Below, in pieces: positions 33,397 through 41,027 of a stretch of DNA of 64,000 nucleotides. The DNA comes from BOG-224 sp963783505 (GTDB lineage Bacteria > Acidobacteriota > Terriglobia > Bryobacterales > Bryobacteraceae). The translations under genes were made by a program, and so were the position numbers. Where the stretch lies: contig CAWAOP010000057.1 of NCBI GenBank assembly GCA_963783505.1, forward strand, positions 78,620 through 142,619, given 5' to 3'. The notes under the pieces are model-generated. The model was not told where the DNA came from. It saw nothing but the letters and a program-made list of their open reading frames with translations, and made no database searches. Every line of letters begins with the position of its first letter. The first letter of the stretch is position 1.

Positions 33397-33882
33397 ATGG
33401 CGGCGCCGGCAACGCAACTTCTCGATCGCGCACTGTTCGACGCGCTTCTGGAACGGGCGCGCAACTCTCCCCGGCGGCGTACCAACCACAATTTTCACGT
33501 CAGCCACGACGAGCACGCGAATCGTTTTCTCAACGCGATGCTCGAAGGAACGTACATCGCCCCGCACCGTCACCTTGACCCTCCCAAGCCCGAGTCGTTC
33601 CTGGTGCTCGAAGGAGAGATCGCCTTCTTCACCTTCGACGACGAAGGCAACATCCTGGAAGCCCGGCGACTGGGCGCGGACCCTATGGGGATCGATATTC
33701 AGCCCGGCATCTGGCACACGGCAGCAGTGCTGAGCCCTCATGCCATCTGCTTCGAAGTGAAGCCGGGCCCGTATTCTCCGCTCACCGACAAGGAATTCGC
33801 GCCGTGGGCTCCGCGGGAAGGCGATCCGCGCGTGCCCGCCTACCTTGAGAAGTTGCTGGCTGGCGTCGTGCGGCGAAAATAA
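33397..33882 (+). CDS. WbuC-type cupin-fold protein
   Basis: 161 residues. The N-terminal NHNFHVSHDEHANRFLNAML and the cupin core YIAPHRHLDPPKPESFLVLE, then GDIQ-like IDIQPGIWHTAAVLS, fit the WbuC family, small cupin proteins often encoded near O-antigen genes. The histidines in PHRH and IWH suggest a metal site. Function in relatives is not established. It starts directly at the STAS gene's stop. Confidence 0.8.
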   Translation: MAAPATQLLDRALFDALLERARNSPRRRTNHNFHVSHDEHANRFLNAMLEGTYIAPHRHLDPPKPESFLVLEGEIAFFTFDDEGNILEARRLGADPMGIDIQPGIWHTAAVLSPHAICFEVKPGPYSPLTDKEFAPWAPREGDPRVPAYLEKLLAGVVRRK

Positions 33883-33911
33883 TGGACAGTAAGATTGGCC
33901 CAAGGGCAAAG

Positions 33912-33963
33912 CGGGGACAGGCACGAAATTTCGCAAAATACGCGAAATTCGAGCGAGTCCCCG
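33912..33963. repeat. nested palindrome of REP type
   Basis: Outer arms CGGGGAC (33912-33918) and GTCCCCG (33957-33963) enclose a second stem CGAAATTTCGC (33924-33934) against GCGAAATTCG (33942-33951). GGGGACAGGCAC with matching GTCCCC is the form of many RAYT-associated REP elements, an observation from memory. It lies 30 bases behind the cupin gene. Confidence 0.6.
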
Positions 33964-34022
33964 TTTTGCAGTCTGTAGTAATGTTCAGTATTTGCGCCGC
34001 ACTTCACTAAAGTGAAGGGATA

Positions 34023-34044
34023 GGGGCAGGCCGAATCCTGCCCC
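34023..34044. terminator. perfect hairpin, possible terminator
   Basis: GGGGCAGG and CCTGCCCC form an eight-pair stem with a six-base loop (CCGAAT). It lies just beyond the stop of the Lys/Ala-rich mini-protein on the minus strand. There is no T-run on either side, so intrinsic termination is uncertain. Confidence 0.4.
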
Positions 34045-34056
34045 GGAGTCAAGCCG

Positions 34057-34134
34057 TTAGCAGGGCTTTTTGCACGGCGCGCGCTTCTTCGGGGCGGGCT
34101 TTTTGGCCGCTGGGGCCGCCTTTTTGGTTGCCAT
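34057..34134 (-). CDS. 25-residue Lys/Ala/Pro-rich basic peptide
   Basis: The frame starts MATKKAAPAAKKPAPKK, continues with RAPCKK and ends PC before TAA: a histone-H1-tail-like composition with seven or more lysines and two cysteines. GGAGGT lies about 14 bases before the ATG, which is longer than ideal. An eight-pair hairpin follows the stop. Such short basic AKP repeats occur in bacterial histone H1-like proteins; here the peptide stands alone. It could be a truncated relic or a real micro-protein. Confidence 0.45.
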   Translation of the reverse strand: MATKKAAPAAKKPAPKKRAPCKKPC

Positions 34135-34214
34135 CAGTTTTATTGGACACCTCCGGCAAGAATAAATCAATAGGGCCGTAAAATGTTTTTTGCGTGGATT
34201 CGTGGGACGGACGT

Positions 34215-35189
34215 TTATCTCGACAGGTTGTACGAGAAATTCAGTTGGAGAGTTATGGTCGGGTCGTTGAACCCCTTGGGAAAGGGAGGTAAAGGCGTCG
34301 AAGCGCTGATGGCCGCCATGGCCGCGCGGTCCAGATTCCCCAGGCCGGACTGCGCGACATATTTGGGGTTGATGACTCTGCCGCTCTGGTCGATGGTGAT
34401 TTGAAGCGACACCCGGCCGCTTGAAGCGACGCGGATGCCCGGCAGCATCGCCTGCCAGTACCGGTTCACCCTGGCCTGAAGAGCGGAGAGATACGGCCTG
34501 AAATCCACTCCCTTGGGATCGCTGAGCAATTGCATGCTGCTGTCCTGGGAATTGGGGGACGGATTCAGACTGGCTGCCGATCCAGAACCGCCCTGGCCCT
34601 GGCCGCCCATCACGCCGCGGATGGCGTCGGTCGCCTTGGGCACCGGAAGAACTCTGCCTGGATCGTACGCAGGCTGCGTCGGCGGGTTCTCAAAAGGAGA
34701 AGGCGCCGGGGGCCTCTGGACAGCCTGGAACTGCGGCTGCATGACGGCGGGCAAATCGGTGTGGATAACCGGAGCTTCCACTTTCGGCGGCTCGGGCAGC
34801 GGCTCAAGCGGTTTGGGGGCCTGCGGCGGCTCGGTGGGATGGAATTCGCGCACGGGAGGCGGGCCGGGTGCGCCTCCCGGCAACCGTATACGCGGGCGCG
34901 GAACGCTGGCCGCGGCGTCAAACTCCTTGCCGATCTTCGCCGCATTGGGATCCTTCTGTGTGAGCTGAGTAAGCGGTTCGATGAGCGGCGTTACGTAAGA
35001 TAGCTGCTCCCGGAGCGTACCAGGCGCGAACAGGCTCTCGGAGACCAGCAACAGCACGACGACGAATACCACGTGGATGACGAACGAGAGGATGGCCGCT
35101 TTCCTGCGGCGCGGGCCGTCGCCCGGATCGCCCCATTCGGTCAGCAGGTGTATTTCGTAGTCTTCCGGAGGTGGCGTTACGGTTTCCAT
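34215..35189 (-). CDS. TonB-family energy transducer
   Basis: 324 residues: a cytoplasmic N-terminus, one membrane helix (AAILSFVIHVVFVVVLLLVS, about 31-50), a long Pro-rich periplasmic arm (about 95-190) and a C-terminal TonB/TolA domain (YLSALQARVNRYWQAMLPG, SLQITIDQSGRVINPKYVAQ). It would couple the proton motive force to outer-membrane transporters. Its start overlaps the end of the Gfo/Idh gene by 13 bases, so it is the last gene of the lpx operon. No exbB or exbD is nearby. Confidence 0.85.
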   Translation of the reverse strand: METVTPPPEDYEIHLLTEWGDPGDGPRRRKAAILSFVIHVVFVVVLLLVSESLFAPGTLREQLSYVTPLIEPLTQLTQKDPNAAKIGKEFDAAASVPRPRIRLPGGAPGPPPVREFHPTEPPQAPKPLEPLPEPPKVEAPVIHTDLPAVMQPQFQAVQRPPAPSPFENPPTQPAYDPGRVLPVPKATDAIRGVMGGQGQGGSGSAASLNPSPNSQDSSMQLLSDPKGVDFRPYLSALQARVNRYWQAMLPGIRVASSGRVSLQITIDQSGRVINPKYVAQSGLGNLDRAAMAAISASTPLPPFPKGFNDPTITLQLNFSYNLSR

Positions 35190-36139
35190 CCAGCTTCCAG
35201 GGTTCGGTCCACCACGACGGAGTGCTCCTTGATTTTATCAAGCACGGACAGAGCGGCCCCTAGCGTTTGACGCGCGGCGCGTCCGGAAGTTTTCGGCGTT
35301 TTTCTGGTCTCGACGGAGTCCAGAAAAGCGTCAAGCTGGAGTTTCAGTGGTTCGGCTTTGGCCACCGACGCCTGCTCGAAACCGATCTGTCCGTCCGCGC
35401 CCACCGAAAACACGGCCAGGGTCTGGCGGCCATAATCGAGCGACAGGTATTGATTCGGCTGAAAAAGGCGGAGCTTCCGGACTCGTTCGGTGGAAACGCG
35501 GCTGGCCGTGAGATTAGCCACGCAGCCGTTGGGAAACTGCAGCCGCACGTTGGCGATATCCACCTTGCGCGACAGGATGGAAATACCGGCCGCGCGGATT
35601 TCCGATGGTTCGGCGCGGGCGAGCGAAAGCACGATGTCGATATCGTGCACCATCAAATCCAACACCACGTCTACATCCAGGCTGCGCGGGCTGAAGAGGT
35701 TGAGGCGGTGGATTTCGAAGAACAGCGGCATGGTCGCGCGCCGTTCCACCTCGATTACGGCAGGGTTGAAACGTTCCAGATGGCCGACCTGAAGAATTCG
35801 CCCGCCGCGCTCGGCTGCTTCAATAAGGGTAGTGGCGGCGGCCACATCGTGGGCGATGGGCTTCTCCATCAGCACATCGATGCCGGCGGCGAGCAGCGCG
35901 GAGCCAATGGCCTCGTGCTGCGTCGTGGGCGCGGCCACCACGGCTGCGTCCACCAGGCCCGCAATGTCGCGGACCTCGGTGAAGGTGCGCGCGCCGTACG
36001 CCGCGGCCGTTTCACGGGCGCGATTCGCGTCGATGTCCACGACGGCGGCAAGTTCGGCTCGCTCGGATTCGTGAACCACGCGGCAGTGATTCTTGCCGAA
36101 TTGTCCGGCGCCGACGACGGCTAACTTTAACTTAGGCAT
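35177..36139 (-). CDS. Gfo/Idh/MocA-family oxidoreductase
   Basis: 320 residues. The Rossmann motif is LAVVGAGQFGKNHCRVV; the family signature EKPIAHDVAAA and the HLERFNPAV block follow, then the C-terminal sheet domain. The position downstream of lpxA and lpxI suggests a lipid A role: GnnA, which oxidises UDP-GlcNAc at C3 for GlcN3N-type lipid A, belongs to this family and is found beside lpxA in some bacteria. No GnnB-like aminotransferase is in the window, so the assignment is tentative. Confidence 0.85.
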   Translation of the reverse strand: MPKLKLAVVGAGQFGKNHCRVVHESERAELAAVVDIDANRARETAAAYGARTFTEVRDIAGLVDAAVVAAPTTQHEAIGSALLAAGIDVLMEKPIAHDVAAATTLIEAAERGGRILQVGHLERFNPAVIEVERRATMPLFFEIHRLNLFSPRSLDVDVVLDLMVHDIDIVLSLARAEPSEIRAAGISILSRKVDIANVRLQFPNGCVANLTASRVSTERVRKLRLFQPNQYLSLDYGRQTLAVFSVGADGQIGFEQASVAKAEPLKLQLDAFLDSVETRKTPKTSGRAARQTLGAALSVLDKIKEHSVVVDRTLEAGWKP

Positions 36140-36153
36140 AAGCAGGGGAAGAG

Positions 36154-36193
36154 GGAAGGCAGAAGGCGGAAGGCAGAAGGCTGAAGGCGGAAG
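36154..36193. repeat. imperfect GAAGGC heptamer array
   Basis: Five to six heptamers of the form (A/G/T)GAAGGC in the gap between lpxI and the oxidoreductase gene. The same motif as at 1160-1189. Confidence 0.65.
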
Positions 36194-36256
36194 AAGGGAG
36201 TCAGCAGTCGGGAGCCAGGCGCCAAATTCGCTCTAACGGCCGCGTGCGCGTGGGGC

Positions 36257-36293
36257 CAGCCCTTTTGGGCTGCCGCCGCTCTTCCGAGCGGCG
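36257..36293. terminator. two adjacent GC-rich hairpins
   Basis: CAGCCC-TTTT-GGGCTG (36257-36272) and CGCCGCTC-TTCC-GAGCGGCG (36274-36293) are perfect stems in the 204-base gap downstream of lpxI. Without U-tracts they may act as attenuators or mRNA-stabilising stems rather than terminators. Confidence 0.4.
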
Positions 36294-36343
36294 CCTCCGG
36301 CGATGCTCCACGGGCCGCTTTGCCCGACGAGCCCCGCGGCTTG

Positions 36344-37147
36344 TTACATTCCCCAGATTGCGATGTTCGCTTCATTGGCGGCTTCGAGCATTTTGTCTTT
36401 GTCGAGCATCAAGGTACGTCCAGCTTCCACGGCCAGCGCCGTCGTTCCGGTCTCGCGCATGACCGGGACCGTGTCAAGCCCCACTACCGGAACGTCGAAC
36501 AGCAGGTGTTCCCGGCGGCGCGCGACTTTCACCAGCGTCATGGCCCGGCCGTTTACCAGACCGGCGGCGCGGCGCAGCATGGCGTCCGTGCCTTCCATGG
36601 CCTCGAGCGCCACGCAAGCGCGTTCGCAAATGGCGGCACTCTGCCCTACGTCGAAACCCGCCAGAGCATCCGCCACGCGACGCCCGTATTCGATATCGGA
36701 GGTCTCTTCCTTCGATGGCTTGCGGCGCGTCATGGCTCCCGCGCCCGCCAGCAACGGCTTGAGCAAAGCCGTGGAATCGCGCAGCTTGATTCCTTCTTCT
36801 TCAAGCAGACGGATGACTCCGCCGATCAACCCATCGGTGTTCTTCCAGGGCAGGGTCGCCAGAAGCTTGGCGAGCCGCCAATCGGGCCGGATGGAAGAGA
36901 AGATTTTGGCGTGTTTCACCTGGCCCGTCATGACGAGCTCGGTGATGCCTTCGCTTTTTAGAATCTCGATCAGCTTGCCCAGCTCGCCGAGAGAGATCCA
37001 ATGGCAACGGTCCGCCATCTCCTCCACCTCGCGCGACGCCTCTTCTTTGATGGCGAGCACGGTCACGTCGTGCCCCAGCCGCCGGGCGCTTGCAAGCGCC
37101 AGCAAGGGGAACCGGCCGTTTCCGGCGATCAAGCCGTAGCGCATCAC
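36344..37147 (-). CDS. lpxI: UDP-2,3-diacylglucosamine pyrophosphatase LpxI
   Basis: 267 residues (DUF1009 family). The N-terminus YGLIAGNGRFPLLALASARR and the C-terminal hydrolase part MLRRAAGLVNGRAMTLVKVA, RFDVP-like LLFDVPVVGLDTV and AVEAGRTLMLDKDKM are characteristic. LpxI hydrolyses UDP-diacylglucosamine to lipid X at the cytoplasmic face and replaces LpxH in many bacteria. It overlaps lpxA by four bases. Confidence 0.93.
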   Translation of the reverse strand: MMRYGLIAGNGRFPLLALASARRLGHDVTVLAIKEEASREVEEMADRCHWISLGELGKLIEILKSEGITELVMTGQVKHAKIFSSIRPDWRLAKLLATLPWKNTDGLIGGVIRLLEEEGIKLRDSTALLKPLLAGAGAMTRRKPSKEETSDIEYGRRVADALAGFDVGQSAAICERACVALEAMEGTDAMLRRAAGLVNGRAMTLVKVARRREHLLFDVPVVGLDTVPVMRETGTTALAVEAGRTLMLDKDKMLEAANEANIAIWGM

Positions 37148-37920
37148 TTAACGACTCCGCGCTCCGACGCACGGATGAACTCGATGAGCCGCTCGACTTC
37201 CGCGCACGCCGGGACCTCCGCGCGAATGCGCTCGATGGCCTGGGAGGTGTTGAGCCCCGCGCGCGTGAGCAGCCGAAAGGCCGTTTGCAGGGCCTCGATG
37301 GAACTCTTCTCGAAGCCGCGGCGCTCCAGGCCGATGCTGTTGGCGCCGAATACCGCCAGCTCCGGCTTGAAGCTTGTAAGCGAGTAAGGCATCACATCCT
37401 GCTTCACCACGCTGTAAGGGCCGATAAAAGCATGTTGTCCGATGCGGCAGAACTGATGTACGCCGCTGTAAGGGCTGACATCCACCCAATCCTCGATGGT
37501 CACGTGACCGGATAACCCGACGCTGTTGCCCAATATGACGTGACTGCCGATTCGCACGTCGTGGGCCACGTGCGTGTATGCCATGAGCAGGTTGTCGTCA
37601 CCGATGCTCGTTAGAAGGCCGCCGCCTTCGGTGCCGCGGTGGATGGTGACGAACTCGCGGATATTGTTGCGGTCGCCGATGCGGGTTTCCGCCCGCTCGC
37701 CCTTATACTTCTTGTCCTGCGAGGCCACGCCGACGGAGCTGAACGGGTAAAAGACGTTATCCGCGCCGATCCGCGTCGGCCCTTCCACGTACAAATGGGC
37801 CATCAAGCGGGTTCGTTCGCCAATCTCCACTTCGGGGCCGATGACGCAAAACGGACCGATCTCGGCGCTCCCGGCGATGCGCGCTCGGGAATCGACGATC
37901 GCGGTGGGATGGATGGCCAT
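37144..37920 (-). CDS. lpxA: UDP-N-acetylglucosamine O-acyltransferase LpxA
   Basis: 258 residues from the ATG at 37920 (MAIHPTAIVDSRARIAGSAE). It has the left-handed beta-helix hexapeptide repeats and the catalytic block AYTHVAHDVRIGSHVILGN at about 114-132, then VHQFCRIGQHAFIG and the C-terminal helices. It performs the first step of lipid A synthesis. Two bases separate it from fabZ, and it overlaps lpxI. Whether it accepts the GlcN or GlcN3N substrate cannot be decided by eye. Confidence 0.95.
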   Translation of the reverse strand: MAIHPTAIVDSRARIAGSAEIGPFCVIGPEVEIGERTRLMAHLYVEGPTRIGADNVFYPFSSVGVASQDKKYKGERAETRIGDRNNIREFVTIHRGTEGGGLLTSIGDDNLLMAYTHVAHDVRIGSHVILGNSVGLSGHVTIEDWVDVSPYSGVHQFCRIGQHAFIGPYSVVKQDVMPYSLTSFKPELAVFGANSIGLERRGFEKSSIEALQTAFRLLTRAGLNTSQAIERIRAEVPACAEVERLIEFIRASERGVVK

Positions 37921-37922
37921 CG

Positions 37923-38381
37923 CTAGGCCTCCGCGGGCGCCTTCTCTTCCTTGTCGGCCAGCTTGCACATCACTTCGAGCTCGGCCACGACTTGGCCGTC
38001 GACGGTGGCGCGACCCGCCAATTTGGCCACGGTGGCCTTGCGCTTGACGATGGTCATTTCCATCCGCAGCGTGTCGCCGGGCACTACGGGCTTGCGGAAC
38101 CGCGCGTTCTCGATGGCCACCAGCAGAACCAGTTTCTTGTCGCGATCGGGGATGCTCTTGAGCACCAGCACGCCGCCGGTTTGCGCCATGGCCTCGACAA
38201 TCAGCACGCCCGGGAAGACGGGGATATCCGGAAAGTGGCCGGTGAAGCACGGTTCGTTGAAGGTAATGTTCTTGATGCCGACTATGCGATCCGCTTCCAA
38301 TTCCACGATCCGATCCACCAAAAGGAACGGATACCGGTGGGGCAGAATCCCCCGGATGTCATTGATATCTAAGATTGTCAT
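37923..38381 (-). CDS. fabZ: 3-hydroxyacyl-ACP dehydratase FabZ
   Basis: 152 residues from the ATG at 38381; a second ATG at 38393 would add four. The hot-dog fold shows ILPHRYPFLLVDRI and the active-site helix FTGHFPDIPVFPGVLIVEAM with the catalytic His and Glu. It dehydrates 3-hydroxyacyl-ACP and competes with LpxA for the same substrate, so the operon arrangement fabZ-lpxA is common. lpxD, the usual upstream gene, is absent; a RhuM gene is divergent instead. Confidence 0.94.
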   Translation of the reverse strand: MTILDINDIRGILPHRYPFLLVDRIVELEADRIVGIKNITFNEPCFTGHFPDIPVFPGVLIVEAMAQTGGVLVLKSIPDRDKKLVLLVAIENARFRKPVVPGDTLRMEMTIVKRKATVAKLAGRATVDGQVVAELEVMCKLADKEEKAPAEA

Positions 38382-38479
38382 GGAAGTCGTCATTATATCA
38401 GCCGCGGATTGGGGGAGCCTTACGGCGCCGAATTGAGCATCAAGCGGCCGCGGCCCTAACGACGATACAATGCTCCCGA

Positions 38480-39556
38480 ATGGCAAAAGACCCGGCGCCA
38501 ACGCCCGGCGAGCCCACACCCCCAACCGGCGAAATCGTCTTGTACCAAACCGAGGACGGCCGCACCAGGGTTGAGTGCCGCTTTATCGACGAAACGCTTT
38601 GGCTGAGTCAGGCGCTCATCGCGGAGTTGTTCCAGAAGGACGTCCGGACCGTGAACGAGCATCTTCAGAACATCTACGAGGAAGGGGAGATCGAAGCGCG
38701 GACAACTATCCGGAAATTCCGGATAGTTCGCCGGGAAGGATCGCGCGACGTCGAACGGGAAATCGAGCACTACAACCTCGATGCCATCTTAGCCGTGGGC
38801 TACCGGGTGCGGTCGGAGCGCGGGACGCAATTTCGCCGCTGGGCGACGGAGCGTTTGAGTGAGTACTTGGTGAAGGGCTTCACCATGGACGACCAGCGGC
38901 TCAAGAACCCGCCGGTGGAAGGCTCGGGCGTCCCCGACTACTTCGACGAACTCCTCGAGCGGATTCGCGACATACGCGCCAGCGAGAAGCGCATGTATCT
39001 CCGCGTGCGCGAGATTTTCGCAATGGCTGGCGATTACGACCCCGGACGCCGGGAGACCACGGAGTTCTTTCAGATCATCCAGAATAGACTGCACTTCGCC
39101 GCGACCGGCCAGACGGCGCCGGAACTGATTGCCGGCCGTGCGCACCACTCCAAGCCCAACATGGGCCTGACATCCTGGAAAGGGGACGTGGTGCGCAAAG
39201 CGGACGTGACGGTCGCTAAGAACTATTTGAGTCAGGCGGAAATCGGCGAGTTGAACCGCATCGTGACAATGTGGCTCGATTTTGCCGAGGATCAGGCGCG
39301 CCGCCGCAAGCAGGTGTTCTTGAAAGACTGGGAGACCAAGCTCGGCGAGTTTCTCCGCTTCAATGAGCGGGCGGTGCTGGACGACAAAGGAAGCGTAAGC
39401 AAAGCCACCGCCGATGCCCGCGCCGAGGCCGAGTACGAAGAGTTCGCCGCCCGCCGCCGTGCCCTGCTGGAAGCGGAGGCCGAGCGGGAGCAGTCGCGAT
39501 CCCTGGAAGATGCGGCTCGGAAGTTGCCGGATAGACCGAGGCGCAGCCGGCCTTGA
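38480..39556 (+). CDS. RhuM-family protein
   Basis: 358 residues from the ATG at 38480. The family pattern is complete: IVLYQTEDGRTRVECRFIDE, LWLSQALIAELFQKDVRTVN (an HTH-like block), HYNLDAILAVGYRVRSERGT and FRRWATERLSEYLVKGFTMD, with a later FFQIIQNRLHFAATG domain. RhuM was first named in Salmonella pathogenicity island 3; the function is unsettled, and members are scattered in accessory DNA and defence islands. Its gene begins about 100 bases from fabZ, divergently. Confidence 0.85.
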   Translation: MAKDPAPTPGEPTPPTGEIVLYQTEDGRTRVECRFIDETLWLSQALIAELFQKDVRTVNEHLQNIYEEGEIEARTTIRKFRIVRREGSRDVEREIEHYNLDAILAVGYRVRSERGTQFRRWATERLSEYLVKGFTMDDQRLKNPPVEGSGVPDYFDELLERIRDIRASEKRMYLRVREIFAMAGDYDPGRRETTEFFQIIQNRLHFAATGQTAPELIAGRAHHSKPNMGLTSWKGDVVRKADVTVAKNYLSQAEIGELNRIVTMWLDFAEDQARRRKQVFLKDWETKLGEFLRFNERAVLDDKGSVSKATADARAEAEYEEFAARRRALLEAEAEREQSRSLEDAARKLPDRPRRSRP

Positions 39557-39617
39557 TTGCCGGACCGCAGGTAAACACTCCGATCCGCTGCGGAAAGGGG
39601 TTCCGGGGGTGGACGGT

Positions 39618-40202
39618 TTACTTCCCGGCCTGGGGATCGCGGACTGCCCGAGGCGGAAGGAATTGCCGAATCCCACCGGCCTTGCGCCAGACTTCGATCC
39701 AAATGTCCAAGACGCGGCCCATAGCGCCAGTGAATCCATCGGCATCGGTGATTGTTTCCGAGATCCACGCGGACGATCTGCTCGTCTCCAGAACTTCAAT
39801 CCCCAGAGATGCCAATTTCCTCATTGCTGGGCCCGGTTCCTTAATCCAGCAGTACGCCCTGGCACAGCCCTCTTCACCTTCGCCAATCCAGAAATAGAAG
39901 TAGATGCCCCACTTGGCCTCCCAGTCTCCACCCGGATACTTCAGTCCGACCGAGGCTGTCGAACCGTCCCAGCCTTGCCCGGCGCTCGCCGGGTCTGAAT
40001 ATGGCGTGAGGCCTTCACTGATCTCGGCCTTGTCAAGCTTCAACTCGGCCGCGATGTCGGCGAGGCGCTCCTCGACGGCGGCACGAATCGCCTCTTGAAC
40101 CTCCTGCCGGAATTGCCTGACGGCGGCTAAGACCTTGTGGTAAGAGCGACAGCCTTCTCGCAGCAGTTCGCTATCGGACCGTTGTTTAGGCATCACCATC
40201 AC
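39618..40202 (-). CDS. protein of unknown function, partner of a PD-(D/E)XK nuclease gene
   Basis: 194 residues; the ATG at 40202 overlaps the end of the upstream nuclease gene by 17 bases, so translation is probably coupled. The N-terminal 60 residues are helical (SYHKVLAAVRQFRQEVQEAI, ERLADIAAELKLDKAEISEG); the rest looks beta-rich with aromatic residues (WEAKWGIYFYFWIGEGEEGC). I recognise no family. The coupling with a nuclease suggests an inhibitor, specificity factor or accessory subunit. Confidence 0.65.
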   Translation of the reverse strand: MMVMPKQRSDSELLREGCRSYHKVLAAVRQFRQEVQEAIRAAVEERLADIAAELKLDKAEISEGLTPYSDPASAGQGWDGSTASVGLKYPGGDWEAKWGIYFYFWIGEGEEGCARAYCWIKEPGPAMRKLASLGIEVLETSRSSAWISETITDADGFTGAMGRVLDIWIEVWRKAGGIRQFLPPRAVRDPQAGK

Positions 40203-40984
40203 GGAGAACCTCCTGAAGATAGGCGGCTGTTCGCACGGCGCTTAATCCGCCGCCACCCAGCGAAAGCAGGTTCCGTTCGACCGCGCCGCAAAACGCCAGG
40301 GTCATCACGGCGTCGTAAAGTCTGGCGGAGCGCAGCCAGGCGCTCGCCCAACTTCGCAAGCCCAGAGAAACCTGTTTCCAAGAGCAGAAACGGCAGTGCG
40401 AGGGCAGTGAATCGCCCTCTGGCCGATCGACCGCTAAGAGGACCAGACCAACTGGGGACCGTTGTCCGGCAAGCCATCTCTGATACCGCTCCAGTTGGTC
40501 CTCACCGGGAACGGATTCCGTCTTTATTTCGACGCAGAGGCACGCCCAGAATTGGATGGCGGATTACGAGATCGATCTGCCCGTAAGCTGTTACGACTTC
40601 GCGCTCCACCTTCCATTTTCCCTGCGTGACTGAACGATCTTCGACCCCAAACAGGGGCAGGACGCGCGAAGCATCGTCCTGGCGCTCGAGAATCCAGGCG
40701 AGCCAGTCCGAGTAGGAATGTTCGTGGTCTTCCGCCAGCCACCGGTGCGAGCCAAGATCCAGCTTGTCGCCCAGCGGGTCGCCGACGCCGGGAAACAGCG
40801 TTCGCCCGGACCGATCAAGCAGGCCGCCCAAACGACAAGCGGCAGACTTGGCGTCCGCGTCCGCGGCGTTGATCATCCGGCGAAGAGGTTCCAACGGAAT
40901 CTCGTCATTCGATTCCTGGCGAAGCGTCTCGCCGAGTTTCGCCCAAGCGGCCATGACCGACGACAGCGTATTGGCGCACACCAC
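40186..40984 (-). CDS. PD-(D/E)XK nuclease-superfamily protein (PDDEXK_4-like), frameshifted
   Basis: The first frame (from 40984) contains HSYSDWLAWILERQD and EREVVTAYGQIDLVIRHP; the next frame continues CVEIKTESVPGEDQLERYQR and on to a TAA at 40186-40188. Removing one base of the CC at 40539-40540 (GG on the plus strand) joins them into about 265 residues with the full core D-x(n)-E-x-K (GQIDLVI ... CVEIKTE) and QLERY. The pattern E.SYSDWLAWIL then IDLVI is that of the PDDEXK_4 family, found in defence and mobile contexts. The following gene overlaps its end. Confidence 0.75.
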
Positions 40985-41027
40985 CTATTATTCACTAGTA
41001 CGGCCTGTCTCGGCTCCCGCTAGCGGT

